A DNA stretch of 64,000 nt from JBFWWP01 sp050246115 (GCA_050246115.1 JBFWWP010000010.1:62001-126000); one strand, 5' to 3'; positions 45,039-55,582 are shown, counted from the first letter of the stretch. Numbers and translations: made by a program. The notes: generated by a model from the sequence alone, not told the origin.

Positions 45039-46564
45039 ACAAGTCCTCGATCGTCTCGATCAACGGTATTCTCTTGATCGTCCTCGCTGCGGTCATGGGA
45101 TGTCCGTTGGCGGTGGCGCTCGCTCATGACTCCTACGACGAGTCCGTCGCGTTCATGCAGTCGATCGGTGTCTGTCTGCTCGCGGGGGTGCTGCTCTTTC
45201 GCTCGGGCCGGCGCAAGGCGCGCGAGATCGGCGCCCGCGAGGGGTTTGCCGTCGTCGCTCTCGGGTGGGCGGTGCTCAGTGCGTTCGGGGCGCTTCCGTT
45301 CTATCTCGCCGAGGGTGGTATCCCGACCTACCTGGACGCTTTCTGGGAGACGATCAGCGGCTTCACGACGACCGGCGCCTCCATCCTTGCGGACCCCGAG
45401 GAGTTGCCGCCAGGACTGTTGTTCTGGCGTAGCTTGACGCACTGGCTTGGTGGCATGGGAATCGTCGTACTGACCGTCGCCATTCTGCCCTTCCTGGGAG
45501 CGGGTGGGTATCAGATGCTGCGGGCCGAAGTGCCGGGTCCCACGACCGACCGGTTGCACTCCCGCATCACCCAGACCGCCAAGACCCTGTGGCTCGTGTA
45601 CGTGCTCCTCACGCTCGTCCAGGTGCTGCTGCTATGGCCGGCGATGGGGCTCATGGACTCGGTCTGTCACTCCTTTGGTACGCTGGCTACCGGTGGCTTC
45701 TCCACCAAGGCCGCGAGTCTGGCGCACTACGATTCCGTGTACGTCGATGTCGTCACCATCGTTTTCATGTTCTTGGCCGGCGCCAACTTCGTGTTGCACT
45801 TCCACCTCTTGACGGGGCGTGGACTCAAGCACTTCGTCGACTCCGAATTCCGGCTGTACACGGTCTTCGTCTTGGTCGCGACGGCGATCATCACGCTGTT
45901 CCTGTTGTTTTCGGCGTTTCCAGACCAGGAACGGAACCCGCAGAAGTACGACGGGGTCCTCCAGTGCTTGCGCCACGCGAGCTTCCAAGTCGTCTCCGTG
46001 ATCACGACGACGGGCTACGGGACCGCCGACTTCGACTTGTGGCCCAACGCTTGTCGTTTCGTGTTGGCGATGCTGATGGTGGTCGGGGGGTGTGCCGGAT
46101 CGACGGGCGGGGGCGTGAAGGTGATTCGCATTCTGGTGGTGATCAAGTATGGGTTCCGCGAGATCCATCAGCTGATTCGCCCCAAGGCGATCATTCCCGT
46201 GCGAATCGGTGGACACCCGCTCGATCGGGAGGTGGTTGGGCGAGTCTTGGGCTTCATGGCGCTGTACTTCGTCTTGTTCATGGTCGCGCTGTTCGCCCTG
46301 GCGGCGGTCATGGAGCCCGTGGTCGTCAGTGGCCCCACGGGACCCACCGAGCAAACCGAGAATCGAACCATGCTCACCGCCTTCGGCGCCGTCCTGAGCA
46401 CTCTTGGGAACGTCGGTCCTGGTTTCGCAGACGTGGGCGCCACCAAGAACTACGGTGACATTCCGGCGGCCGGAAAGCTCATTCTCATCTTCTGCATGCT
46501 GCTGGGCCGGCTCGAACTGTACTGCGTGCTGATCGTCCTTCTGCCGATGACGTGGAGGAAGTGA
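45035..46564 (+). CDS. trkH: Trk potassium channel subunit TrkH
   Basis: 509 residues from a GTG at 45035 that overlaps the trkA stop (GTGA). About ten transmembrane helices are seen. The four pore-loop repeats of the SKT family are visible: ISGFTTTGASIL, FGTLATGGFSTK, VVSVITTTGYGTADF and STLGNVGPGFADV, each with the central Gly of the selectivity filter. The protein carries K+ into the cell. It should work with the upstream TrkA and is convergent with the M20 peptidase gene. Confidence 0.95.
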   Translation: MNKSSIVSINGILLIVLAAVMGCPLAVALAHDSYDESVAFMQSIGVCLLAGVLLFRSGRRKAREIGAREGFAVVALGWAVLSAFGALPFYLAEGGIPTYLDAFWETISGFTTTGASILADPEELPPGLLFWRSLTHWLGGMGIVVLTVAILPFLGAGGYQMLRAEVPGPTTDRLHSRITQTAKTLWLVYVLLTLVQVLLLWPAMGLMDSVCHSFGTLATGGFSTKAASLAHYDSVYVDVVTIVFMFLAGANFVLHFHLLTGRGLKHFVDSEFRLYTVFVLVATAIITLFLLFSAFPDQERNPQKYDGVLQCLRHASFQVVSVITTTGYGTADFDLWPNACRFVLAMLMVVGGCAGSTGGGVKVIRILVVIKYGFREIHQLIRPKAIIPVRIGGHPLDREVVGRVLGFMALYFVLFMVALFALAAVMEPVVVSGPTGPTEQTENRTMLTAFGAVLSTLGNVGPGFADVGATKNYGDIPAAGKLILIFCMLLGRLELYCVLIVLLPMTWRK

Positions 46565-46570
46565 CGCCCG

Positions 46571-47941
46571 CTACGGCCGATGCTGGGCCAACTCATCGAG
46601 CAGGTGCGCAGCGGTTTCGATGCCGCGCTGGTAGTCGTCGAGGTCGAACTTCTCGTTGGGGGAGTGGGCGCCGTCGTCGGGCAGCCCGAGTCCCATGAGA
46701 ATCGAGTCGAGCCCCAGCAAGCGCTTGAAGTCGCTGACCACGGGGATGGACCCGCCCTCGCGAATCAACACGGGTCGGCGGCCGAAGCCAAGTTCCATCG
46801 CGCGAGCCGCGGCTTGGAAGTAGGGGCCGCTGCTCGGTACGAGCACCGGTTCGGCGCCGTGGAGGGAGCGCACCTCGAGCCGGACGGTGGCCGGGCACAG
46901 TTCACGGAGGAACGCGACGGCCAGGTCTCGGATGCGATCCGGCCTTTGATTGGGTACCAGGCGCATGCTGAATTTGGCCAGCGCGCGGGCAGGGAGCACG
47001 GTCTTCGCCCCCTCCCCGGTCCACCCGCTCAGTAGGCCGTTGACGTCGAGCGTCGGGCGCGCCCACTTGCGTTCGAGCGTCGAATAGCCCGTCTCCCCGA
47101 AGAGGGTACGAACGCCCACGCTGCGTTGGAACTCGGACTCGTCGAAGGGCAGTGCACGGATGGCGGCGCGTTCGGCAGCGGTCAGTTCGACGACATCGTC
47201 GTAGAAGCCCGGAATCAGCACGCGGCCGTGTTCGTCGTGGAGCTTGCCGATCAAGGAGCACAGCACGTTCGCCGGGTTGGCTACTGCGCCGCCGAAACTC
47301 CCCGAGTGCAGATCCATGGCCGGGCCGAACAACTCGACTTCCAAGTAGCACAGCCCCTTGAGGCCGACCGTGATGGCCGGCAGACCGGGACCGAACTGGC
47401 TGGTGTCGGCGATCAGCGCGATGTCGGCCCGGAGTCGTTCGCGGTGGGCCTCGATGAACGGCACCAGGTTCTGCGACCCGATCTCCTCTTCGCCTTCGAT
47501 CAAGAACTTCACGTTCACCGGCAGCTCGGCGAAGTGGGCGAGGCGCCCGCCAATGCCCCGCACGAGCGCGAGGAGCTGCCCCTTGTCGTCGGTGGCTCCG
47601 CGCGCAACCAGCTTGCGCCCCTCTTGCGTCGGCTCGAACGGGCCGTGGCGCCACAGCTCCACCGGATCCGGGGGCTGGACGTCGTAGTGGCCGTACACGA
47701 GCAACGTCGGCGCTCCCGGGGCCCCGCACCACTCGGCCAGGACGATCGGGTGGCCGGCGGTCGGGTGCACTTCGGTCGTGAAACCGTGGGCGCGTAGCTC
47801 GTCGGCGATGAAGTCGGCGGCGCGGCGCACATCGGCGCGACGTTGGGTGTCGGTGGAGACACTGGGAATCCGGAGCCAAGCCTGCAGGCGCTCGACGTGC
47901 TCGGCGCGTTGTTGCCGAAGGACTGTAATGACGTCGTTCAT
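46571..47941 (-). CDS. M20 family dipeptidase
   Basis: 456 residues from the ATG at 47941, nine bases after GAGGAGG. Zinc ligands follow the M20 pattern: VYGHYDVQPPDP (His and Asp), ARGATDDKGQLLAL (bridging Asp), FLIEGEEEIGSQNL (catalytic Glu pair), IALIADTSQF, and the final His in GAHSPNEKFDLDDY. The internal dimerisation lid contains DLHSGSFGGAVANP. This resembles the CNDP-like dipeptidases that act in the cytoplasm on short peptides. It is divergent from the selenoprotein gene. Confidence 0.92.
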   Translation of the reverse strand: MNDVITVLRQQRAEHVERLQAWLRIPSVSTDTQRRADVRRAADFIADELRAHGFTTEVHPTAGHPIVLAEWCGAPGAPTLLVYGHYDVQPPDPVELWRHGPFEPTQEGRKLVARGATDDKGQLLALVRGIGGRLAHFAELPVNVKFLIEGEEEIGSQNLVPFIEAHRERLRADIALIADTSQFGPGLPAITVGLKGLCYLEVELFGPAMDLHSGSFGGAVANPANVLCSLIGKLHDEHGRVLIPGFYDDVVELTAAERAAIRALPFDESEFQRSVGVRTLFGETGYSTLERKWARPTLDVNGLLSGWTGEGAKTVLPARALAKFSMRLVPNQRPDRIRDLAVAFLRELCPATVRLEVRSLHGAEPVLVPSSGPYFQAAARAMELGFGRRPVLIREGGSIPVVSDFKRLLGLDSILMGLGLPDDGAHSPNEKFDLDDYQRGIETAAHLLDELAQHRP

Positions 47942-48047
47942 GGGCGAGCCTCCTCGCGCGCGACCGGGCCTGCGAGAGCCCTCGGGGCAGCGGCTGCGCG
48001 CTTCTCTGGAACGGCGCGCGCCCCCCAGGCGCGCACGCAACGTGTCA

Positions 48048-48077
48048 TGGACACCCTCGCGCGGAGTGCGCTATAGT
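48048..48077 (+). promoter_or_regulatory. Candidate promoter of the SelW-like gene
   Basis: TGGACA (48048-48053) and TATAGT (48072-48077) each match five of six consensus bases, separated by 18 bases. They lie about 105 bases before the GTG start of the SelW-like gene and point towards it and ettA. Confidence 0.5.
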
Positions 48078-48182
48078 GCCGCGAGTTGCGCGCCGCTCGG
48101 ACCGCGCGATCCACCGGTGATCTGCGGTGCCGAGAAAGACCCGTGCCAGCCGCCAAAATCAAGATCGCGAAAGGACTTGCGA

Positions 48183-48419
<237 letters not shown>

Positions 48420-48489
48420 ACCTCGACGCGCTGTCCGAGCCACGAACGAGCCACGAACGAATTGTCTCTCCACGAAGCAGCGAAGGCCA

Positions 48490-50172
48490 ATGGCGAACGA
48501 GCAACCGAAGATCATCTTCTCCGTGCAAGACCTCCACAAGGTCTACGGCAAGAAGGAAGTCCTGTCTGGCATCACCCTTGGATTCTATCACGGCGCGAAG
48601 ATCGGCATCATTGGCCGTAACGGCAGCGGCAAGTCGACGCTGCTGAAGATCATCGCCGGTCAAGAGAAGGACTTCGACGGCACCCTGACGATCAACAAAG
48701 GGGTCCGGGTCAGTTTCGTTCCGCAGGAACCCAAGCTCGACGCCAGCCTCGACGTTCGCGGCAACATTGAAGTCGGTGTAGCCCCGATTCGTGGCCTCCT
48801 CCAGGAGTACGAAGCCGTCACGGCGAAGCTCGGCGAGGAACTCTCCGACTCGGCGATGCAAGCGGTGTACGACCGCATGGCCGAGCTGCAGGAGAAGATC
48901 GAACAGGCCGACGCTTGGGAGTTGGACCGCCAGATCGATCAGGCCATGCATGCCCTCGGGTGCCCGCCCGGAGAGGCCGCGATCGACGTTCTGTCGGGTG
49001 GCGAGCGGCGCCGGGTTGCATTGTGCCGGGAGCTCTTGTCGCACCCCGACATTCTGTTGCTCGACGAACCGACCAACCACCTGGATGCCGACACGACCGC
49101 GTGGTTGGAACGCTTCCTCGCCGATTACCAGGGAACCGTGATCCTGGTCACCCACGACCGCTACTTCCTGGACAACGTCGTGGGGTGGATGCTAGAGCTC
49201 GAGAACGGCAAGGGTCGTCCGTTCGAGGGCAACTACTCGGAGTACCTCGACCAGAAGGCCAAGTACCTGGCCCAGGAGCAGAAGGCCGAGCAGCGGCGCG
49301 TCAAGCTCCTCGAGCGCGAACTCGAGTGGATTCGCCAGAACCCGAAGGGCCGACAAGCGAAGGCGAAGGCCCGGATCACCAACTTCAATCGCCTGGTCGA
49401 GGAGTCGGAGTCACAAACGGCCGAGATCGTGGGGCTGTCGATTCCCCCCGGGCGTCGTCTCGGCGACAAGGTGATCCACCTGAAGAACGTCACGAAGGGC
49501 TACGGTGGACGCAAGCTGATCGACGGCCTCACCATGGATCTGCCGCCCGGCGGGATCGTCGGAGTGATCGGCCCGAACGGCGTGGGCAAGACCACGCTGC
49601 TGCGCATGATCGTCGGGCAAGAAGTGCCAGACGAGGGCGAGTTCGAGGTCGGCTCGACGGTCGACCTGTGCTACGTCGACCAGAGCCGCGAAAGCCTCGA
49701 CCCCAAGAAGACCGTCTACCAAGAGATTTCGGAGGGCTACGACGTCTTCAAGGTGGGGCGTCGTGAGGTGAACTCGCGCGCGTACCTGGCCCGCTTCGGC
49801 TTCACCGGCGACGTGCAGGAGAAGCTCGTCGGCGACCTCAGCGGCGGGCAACGCAATCGCGTCCAGATGGCACGCATGCTGCGCCGAGGCGGCAACGTCG
49901 TGCTCCTCGACGAACCTACCAACGACCTCGACATCCCGACCTTGCGGCTCCTCGAGGAGGCCCTCCAAGAGTTCCCGGGCTGCGCGGTCGTCGTCAGCCA
50001 CGATCGCTACTTCCTTGACCGCGTCGCCACCCACATTCTCGCCTTCGAGGGCGACGGCCACGTGCGCTTCTTCGAGGGTTCCTACCAGGCCTACGCCGAG
50101 CGCAAAGCCGAGGAACGGCGCGAGCGCGGCGAGTCCGAGCCCACCAAGGGAACGTTCCGCCAGTTTCGCTGA
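48490..50172 (+). CDS. ettA: Energy-dependent translational throttle protein EttA (ABC-F)
   Basis: 560 residues from the ATG at 48490. Two ABC domains are joined by a linker: GIIGRNGSGKSTLLKIIAG, LSGGERRRVALCRELL and LLLDEPTNHLDADT, then GVIGPNGVGKTTLLRMIVG, LSGGQRNRVQMARML and VLLDEPTNDLDIPT. There are no membrane helices, as in all ABC-F proteins. The linker has KYLAQEQKAEQRRVKLLERE and ELEWIRQNPKGRQAKAKARI, and the arm region (residues about 95-135) fits EttA. It binds the ribosomal E site and couples initiation to the energy state. The C-terminus KGTFRQFR is characteristic. Confidence 0.95.
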   Translation: MANEQPKIIFSVQDLHKVYGKKEVLSGITLGFYHGAKIGIIGRNGSGKSTLLKIIAGQEKDFDGTLTINKGVRVSFVPQEPKLDASLDVRGNIEVGVAPIRGLLQEYEAVTAKLGEELSDSAMQAVYDRMAELQEKIEQADAWELDRQIDQAMHALGCPPGEAAIDVLSGGERRRVALCRELLSHPDILLLDEPTNHLDADTTAWLERFLADYQGTVILVTHDRYFLDNVVGWMLELENGKGRPFEGNYSEYLDQKAKYLAQEQKAEQRRVKLLERELEWIRQNPKGRQAKAKARITNFNRLVEESESQTAEIVGLSIPPGRRLGDKVIHLKNVTKGYGGRKLIDGLTMDLPPGGIVGVIGPNGVGKTTLLRMIVGQEVPDEGEFEVGSTVDLCYVDQSRESLDPKKTVYQEISEGYDVFKVGRREVNSRAYLARFGFTGDVQEKLVGDLSGGQRNRVQMARMLRRGGNVVLLDEPTNDLDIPTLRLLEEALQEFPGCAVVVSHDRYFLDRVATHILAFEGDGHVRFFEGSYQAYAERKAEERRERGESEPTKGTFRQFR

Positions 50173-50654
50173 CCAGGCCATAGCCGTCGTGCATGAGATT
50201 GCGTTTGCGCACGCGGTGCCGCGTTCGCACGGTGGTTTGTGTGTCACTCGCAAGCTTCGACGGCGCCGGCACGCTTACCAACGGTCCAGCCCGACCCCCG
50301 CGAATCGGACGCCCTGTCCACCTTCTAGATGGAAATGCCTGCCTCCGAGGCTTGACGGTGCCCACAGCCGCCTCTAAGATTTTTCACCAGTGACGCTCAA
50401 GTCACTCCGCACGAGGAAACATCCGACGACTTCTAGAAAAAGTTCGTGCTACCAGGGGCAACCTGGCCACGGCTTGGTCTAATCACGGGGGTAGGCGGTC
50501 CGCGTCCTGGGCTCGAGCGAGACCGCGCCAATGGGCTTGAACTCTTGAATCAGGAGGAGAAGGTTCGCTTCGGTCTGCCCGATGGGGTCGATCGGTCTGG
50601 GCTTTTCTGGAAAACGAAGTCAGGTTTCTTTCTCTCACGACGTAGGAGGTAGGC
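50173..50654. other. Intergenic region, no gene seen
   Basis: 482 bases between ettA and the large secreted protein gene, less GC-rich than its neighbours in the middle (around 50380-50450). The last 15 bases carry TAGGAGGTAGG, a strong ribosome-binding site for the gene at 50655. No terminator for ettA and no promoter could be fixed. Confidence 0.45.
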
Positions 50655-53600
50655 ATGCGCCTCTCTTGTAGATCCTTCTGGATCTTGTTGTTCGTTCTCG
50701 GATGTCCTGCTGTGCTGATGGCGCAGACGGACGAGTGTTCCAGCCCACCGGCTCTCAGCCTGGGCGCGAACGCGTTCGATACGACCGGATTCACGGATAG
50801 CCCCGAGCTGGATCCGACTGGCTGCACCAACAGCTACGGAGCCGGCGCCAACGACGGCTGGTTCACGTTCAATGCGCCGACCTCTGGCCAGCTCACCATC
50901 GACTCCTGTCTGGCGGGTAGCTACGACACGTCGCTCGCGCTCTATTCGGGCACCTGCGGCGCGCTCACGCTGATCGCGTGTGACGGCGACGGCGGTGACG
51001 GCGGCGTCGTTCCGGGTTGTCAGACCTTTGGCTCGTTCGTTCAGGGCGTCGTGACCGCGGGCTCGGACTACATCGTCCGGATCAGTGGTTTCGGGGCCGC
51101 GGACGAGGGCGTTGGTGCGCTCAACCTGTCGATCGTCGCGTCGGCGCCGGAAGACTGCGCGGACGGGATCGACAACGACTTCGACGGCCTCATCGACTGC
51201 GCGGACACGGTTGACTGTCCCACCGGCGTCTCACCGTGCGATTTCCCCGGGGACAACTGCGCGAACGCGCTCACTGCTGCCCTCGGCGCCAACCCGTTCA
51301 ACTCGCTGGGCTATACGAATAGCTCGGAGCCCAATCCGACCGGATGCGTTGGCTTCGGCGGTAACCACGGCGACATCTGGTTCAGCTTCGTCTCCCCGGC
51401 GTCGTGCACGATCACCATGGACACGTGCAGCAATGGGAGCTTCGACACCGACCTGTCGCTGTACTCTGGAACTTGCGGGGCCCTGGCGCTCGTGGCCTGT
51501 GACGGCGACGGCAACACGGCGGTGATGACCCCGGCGTGTCAGAGCTTCGACTCGCGCGTCACGGCCACCCTCGTGGCGGGCACCGAGTACTTCGTGCGCA
51601 TCGGCGATTTCAGCGCCACTGCTCCGGTCGGTGGACCGGGCTCCTTGAACATTGCGATCCTTGGCCCGACCTTCGGCGACACCTGCGCTACCGCAGTCCC
51701 CGTTACCGACGGCGCGACCGCGTTCGACAACAGCTGCTTCACCTCCGGCGGCGGCCCCACCGGCACGTGCTGGAACGGCGATGACCTCAACGACATTTGG
51801 TTCTCCTACACCGCAACGTGCAACGGCGATCTGACGATCGACACCTGCGCGGGTGGCGTGGACACTTCACTCGTCGTTCTCGCAAGCGATTGTCTGACGC
51901 AAGTCGCCTGCGCCGAGGACTCGTGCACCGGGTTCGCCTCGTCCGTGACCTTCGCGGCCACGGGTGGGACCACCTACAAGATCGGCATCGCTTCGTGGGA
52001 AGCCGCTTCGGTTGGCCCCAGCATTCTCACCATCTCCTGCGCGTCTCCGCCGGGAACCGGCGAGGTCTGCACCAACCCGCTCTACGCGGGCGAAGGCGCA
52101 AACCCCTATGACAACACCGGATTCGCAACCGATCCGGCGCCGGCGGCGCAATGCGGGCCCGGCAGCCAAGTGAACGACATTTGGTTCTCCTACACCGCGG
52201 ATTGCACGGGCGACTTGACGCTCGACACCTGCGGCGGAGGCCAGGATACGGTCTTGAGCGTTTGGGCGGCCGACTGCCTGACCCTCATCGGTTGCAATGA
52301 CGACGCGGTCCCGTCTTGCGGATCGTTTGCCTCGAGCGTCACGATTCCGGCGACCACGGGCACGACGTACCTGGTGCGTCTCACTTCGTGGACCGCGGGC
52401 GACGTGGGTTCGAGTGTGCTCAACATCTCTTGCGCGTCGCCGCTCGAGCAAGTTCGTCTGAACGAAGTCCGCAACGACTCGAGCCCGACGGTCACGACCG
52501 ACGGGGAGTACGTCGAGTTGATCGGCGTCCCGGGCACCGACCTGACTGGTTTGTTCGTCGTCACGATCGGTGACAACCTCGCCGCGCAGGGCAGCGGAGT
52601 GGTCGAGAACGTGATCGACCTGACGGGCGGGATCATCCCGGCGAGCGGCTTCTACCTCATTCACGAGACCGGTCTGCCGGGGGTGGCGCTGGGCAACCAG
52701 ATCCAAACCCTGAACTTCGAGGACACGGACAACGTCACCCACCTCGTCGTGACTGGCTGGACGGGCACCGTCAACACGACGGACATCGACCTCGATAACG
52801 ATGGAGTCATCGACTTCCTCGCGCCCTGGACGAGCATCGTTGACGGCATTGCGCTTCTTGGCGGCAGCACGGATCTCGTCTACGCACCTGTCGGCGGCAT
52901 TCGCGGCGCGTACCGCTGTCAGGACGCCGTCGGGACCTGGCAAGACGCCAGCGCGCAGTTCGTGCTCGGCTCGACCGACACGCCTGGGGCGACCAACGCA
53001 CCGGGCAACGACGAGTGCACCGCGCCGCGCGTGATCGCCGCGGGCAACACGACCTTCTGCACCGAGGGTGCCACTGGTTCGCTCGACCTCGCCGGTTTCT
53101 GCGATCCGGGTCCATTCGGCACCGATACCATCTTCAACGACCTGTGGTTCAGTTGGACGGCCAACTGCGACGCGCCCATGGTGTTGACGACCTGCAACCA
53201 GGCCGACTTCGACACGCGTCTGGCGGTCTACGCTGGAGTCACCTGCCCGGTCGATCTCACGACTGTCGTCGCCTGCAACGACGATGGCGTGGGCTGCGCC
53301 AATTTCACGTCCGAGCTCACCTTCAATGCGGTGAACGGCACGACCTATCTGATCCAGGTGGGTGGATTCTCAGCCAGCGACCGGGGTACGGGTACCCTCT
53401 CTCTGTTCGCAGGCGGCAACAACCTCTGCGAGGGCGCGGACCCGATCTTCGTTGGTTCCACGCCGTATGACATCAACTTGTGCACCACCACCGACGGCCC
53501 GGCCGTCGACATCCTGGCTTGCGCGACGTGGTTCGGAACCAACACGCAGGTCAACAAGGATCTGTGGTACCTGTTCTCCGCGACGGACACCGGAACGCTG

Positions 53601-54578
53601 ACGATCGACACCTGCACCGCGCCGGTGTCGGGTGCCAACGATACCCGCGTTGCGGTCTATCAAGGCCCCCTCTGTCCGATCGACGCGACGACCCAGGTCG
53701 GTTGCGACGACGACAGCTGTGTGGCTCCGGTCGACTTCGGCAGCATGCTTTCGGTGCACGTCGACGCGGGTCAGGACTACCTGATTCGGCTCGGCCTGTT
53801 CTCGACGACGGCCACCACGGTTTCGAACGGCACGATCAACCTTGGCTTCGTGTCGGACTGCAACCCGGTGCTGATCGACGTGGGCAGTCTGACGGCCGTT
53901 CCGGCCTCGGGCAACGCGCCGGCTTCGATCACCCTGTCGGCGACCGTCATGGGAACCGATCCGGTCACGTGGGCGTGGGACTCGGGTGACGGCCAAATGT
54001 CGGCCGATCCGAACTCGGCGACCTTCACCTACGCGACGCCGGGCACCTACACGGCGACCCTGACCGTGACCAACGATTGCGGCACCGACACGGCGACCGT
54101 CCAGGTCCAAGTGTGCACGCCGCTCGCGGTCGACTTCTCGTTCACCAACTCGGGCCTGGCCGAGGCTTGCGCTGACTTCACGGATCTCACCACCGGCGAC
54201 GTCGCCGGCTATGATTGGGATTTCGGGAACGGCGGCATGTCAACGGATCAGAACCCGTCGACGACGTACCCGACCGCAGGCACCTTCACCGTGACCCTCA
54301 CGGTCACGGGGAGCTGCGGCCGCGTGGCTTCGTCCTCGCAGAGCCTGACGGTTCTCGCGATCGGCGACTGCAACGGCGACGGCTCGGTGAACATTGCCGA
54401 CCCGATCGGTCTGGCCAACTACCTCTTCGGCGGTGGTTCCACCCCGGCTTGCCTCGCTGCCTGCGAGGTGAACGGCGATGGCAACATCAACCTCGGTGAC
54501 GTGGTCTACGCTCTGAACAACCTGTTCAGCGGCGGCCCGTCCCCGGTGGCTCCGCCCGCGTGCACGCCCTGCAACTAG
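50655..54578 (+). CDS. Large secreted protein: PPC-like repeats, lamin-tail-like, PKD and dockerin-type domains
   Basis: 1307 residues. TAGGAGG precedes the ATG, and a signal peptide follows (RLSCRSFWILLFVLGCPAVL). Four PPC-like beta domains (about 25-590) repeat the pattern DxCxxA, NDxWFSY, LTIDTC, DTxLxxY, ACDGDG and TYLVRI, with a MopE-like Asp segment (GIDNDFDGLIDCADTVDC) after the first. Then come a lamin-tail-like domain (about 593-790, VRLNEVRNDSSPTVTTDGEY), two more PPC-like domains, two PKD domains (about 1072-1236, TWAWDSGDGQMSADPNSATF and YDWDFGNGGMSTDQNPSTTY) and dockerin-like loops from 1237 (GDCNGDGSVNIADPIGLANY, VNGDGNINLGDVVYAL). It is probably surface-exposed. Many Cys suggest disulfides. 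It shares its plan with the 729-4184 protein. Confidence 0.88.
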   Translation: MRLSCRSFWILLFVLGCPAVLMAQTDECSSPPALSLGANAFDTTGFTDSPELDPTGCTNSYGAGANDGWFTFNAPTSGQLTIDSCLAGSYDTSLALYSGTCGALTLIACDGDGGDGGVVPGCQTFGSFVQGVVTAGSDYIVRISGFGAADEGVGALNLSIVASAPEDCADGIDNDFDGLIDCADTVDCPTGVSPCDFPGDNCANALTAALGANPFNSLGYTNSSEPNPTGCVGFGGNHGDIWFSFVSPASCTITMDTCSNGSFDTDLSLYSGTCGALALVACDGDGNTAVMTPACQSFDSRVTATLVAGTEYFVRIGDFSATAPVGGPGSLNIAILGPTFGDTCATAVPVTDGATAFDNSCFTSGGGPTGTCWNGDDLNDIWFSYTATCNGDLTIDTCAGGVDTSLVVLASDCLTQVACAEDSCTGFASSVTFAATGGTTYKIGIASWEAASVGPSILTISCASPPGTGEVCTNPLYAGEGANPYDNTGFATDPAPAAQCGPGSQVNDIWFSYTADCTGDLTLDTCGGGQDTVLSVWAADCLTLIGCNDDAVPSCGSFASSVTIPATTGTTYLVRLTSWTAGDVGSSVLNISCASPLEQVRLNEVRNDSSPTVTTDGEYVELIGVPGTDLTGLFVVTIGDNLAAQGSGVVENVIDLTGGIIPASGFYLIHETGLPGVALGNQIQTLNFEDTDNVTHLVVTGWTGTVNTTDIDLDNDGVIDFLAPWTSIVDGIALLGGSTDLVYAPVGGIRGAYRCQDAVGTWQDASAQFVLGSTDTPGATNAPGNDECTAPRVIAAGNTTFCTEGATGSLDLAGFCDPGPFGTDTIFNDLWFSWTANCDAPMVLTTCNQADFDTRLAVYAGVTCPVDLTTVVACNDDGVGCANFTSELTFNAVNGTTYLIQVGGFSASDRGTGTLSLFAGGNNLCEGADPIFVGSTPYDINLCTTTDGPAVDILACATWFGTNTQVNKDLWYLFSATDTGTLTIDTCTAPVSGANDTRVAVYQGPLCPIDATTQVGCDDDSCVAPVDFGSMLSVHVDAGQDYLIRLGLFSTTATTVSNGTINLGFVSDCNPVLIDVGSLTAVPASGNAPASITLSATVMGTDPVTWAWDSGDGQMSADPNSATFTYATPGTYTATLTVTNDCGTDTATVQVQVCTPLAVDFSFTNSGLAEACADFTDLTTGDVAGYDWDFGNGGMSTDQNPSTTYPTAGTFTVTLTVTGSCGRVASSSQSLTVLAIGDCNGDGSVNIADPIGLANYLFGGGSTPACLAACEVNGDGNINLGDVVYALNNLFSGGPSPVAPPACTPCN

Positions 54579-54619
54579 GCACCGTGCACACCTGAGGCAT
54601 TCGTGAGAATGTCTCCCGA

Positions 54620-54655
54620 AGCCCGGCGAGGTTCAAAGCCTCGCCGGGCTTTTTT
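54620..54655 (+). terminator. Rho-independent terminator
   Basis: A perfect 12-bp stem (AGCCCGGCGAGG, 54620-54631; CCTCGCCGGGCT, 54639-54650) with a 7-base loop is followed directly by TTTTT. It lies 41 bases after the stop of the large secreted protein gene. Confidence 0.95.
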
Positions 54656-54701
54656 GCATCTCGGCCTCTCCTCCCTCATTCACCAACGCGACGGGAGCAC
54701 C

Positions 54702-54774
54702 GTGACAGGCTGTCCGCATCCGCCTAGCGCCACGGGCCCCTCCGCGAACCACCCCCAAGCCCCACGCCTCCCAC
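54702..54774 (+). repeat. REP-like palindromic repeat, copy C
   Basis: TGACAGGCTGTCCGCATCCG followed by CCTAGCGCCACGGGCCC, TCCGCGAACCACCCCCAAGC and CCCACGCCTCCCACC. It is the best match, in inverted orientation, to the left arm of copy D. The two bracket the RAYT gene. Confidence 0.85.
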
Positions 54775-54838
54775 CACCTCGGCCCGAGAACGCCCCTAAA
54801 CCGAGAACGCCCCTAGACCTAGACCTGGACAATGGGCC

Positions 54839-55393
54839 CTAGCGTCGCCCTGCGCTGGAGTGCTTCCAGTCCATTGGCCTCCGGATGAGCCAGGCCTTGA
54901 CCGGGCTGTTTTCGATGTAGTGAATGGCAACCCGGAGGTGATGCTCGTTACGAATGACCCGATCGTAGTAGTCCGGCATCCAGAACTCGTCTCCCTCGCG
55001 ATTCAGACTGCGATTCGCCTGCGTCGCGGAGAATGACTTCCAAGTGTGAACGAGACCAGAGACGGAGAACCCAGGTAGGGTCTCGATGAGTCCGTGGACA
55101 TGATTCGGCATGACGCACCAGGCGAGTAGGCGATACCGCTCGAGATCGCCATGGAGCAACGTTCCCTCGACGATGTCTGCGATTGCGTCTTGGCGAAGCC
55201 AACACTGGCCGTGCCCTTCGTCTTCATACCGTGCGATTCGCCGCTGCAACCGCTGGCGCCTTGGGTCGGACTTCGGCGTCGAGTCCGACAGCCTGAGCTC
55301 CGCCCGCCATGCATCGATTCGACTCCTCGGCACGGCGTCGCGGAGACTGAAGGTAATGCTCTGCACCCAGCCGGGGGCGTCGAAGTGGGGCAA
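54839..55393 (-). CDS. REP-associated tyrosine transposase (RAYT, Y1/HUH type)
   Basis: 184 residues from a TTG at 55393. The frame stays open for about 24 codons upstream, with only TTG/CTG starts, so the N-terminus is uncertain; relatives begin a little before LPHFDAPGWVQSITFSLRD. The HUH motif is CVMPNHVHGLIETLP, and the catalytic Tyr is in DEFWMPDYYDRVIRNEHHLR. These are the signature of IS200-like RAYTs, which nick single-stranded REP hairpins. A REP-like repeat stands on each side in inverted orientation (54702 and 55583). The protein lacks the mobile IS ends of true IS200/IS605 elements and is probably domesticated. Confidence 0.9.
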   Translation of the reverse strand: MPHFDAPGWVQSITFSLRDAVPRSRIDAWRAELRLSDSTPKSDPRRQRLQRRIARYEDEGHGQCWLRQDAIADIVEGTLLHGDLERYRLLAWCVMPNHVHGLIETLPGFSVSGLVHTWKSFSATQANRSLNREGDEFWMPDYYDRVIRNEHHLRVAIHYIENSPVKAWLIRRPMDWKHSSAGRR

Positions 55394-55582
55394 GAGCCGC
55401 GGGACTGCCAGCAGTTCGGGCGGTTCGACCGGAACTCGGGATCCAGGAACGGTGGCATAGGTTCACTCCGGCGTTCGCCGGGCAGGGGTCGTTAGTGTCG
55501 CGGGACCATCGGTCTTGGTAAAGGGCTTGGGCTGTTGCCCCCTTCGGCGGCAAAAGGGGGCGCAGAGTCGGGGGCCGAGGCG

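Noticed and set aside
48437..48460. Short direct repeat (GAGCCACGAAC repeated twice) before ettA
   Set aside because: Two 11-bp copies back to back in the ettA leader could arise by slippage, and no function is indicated.
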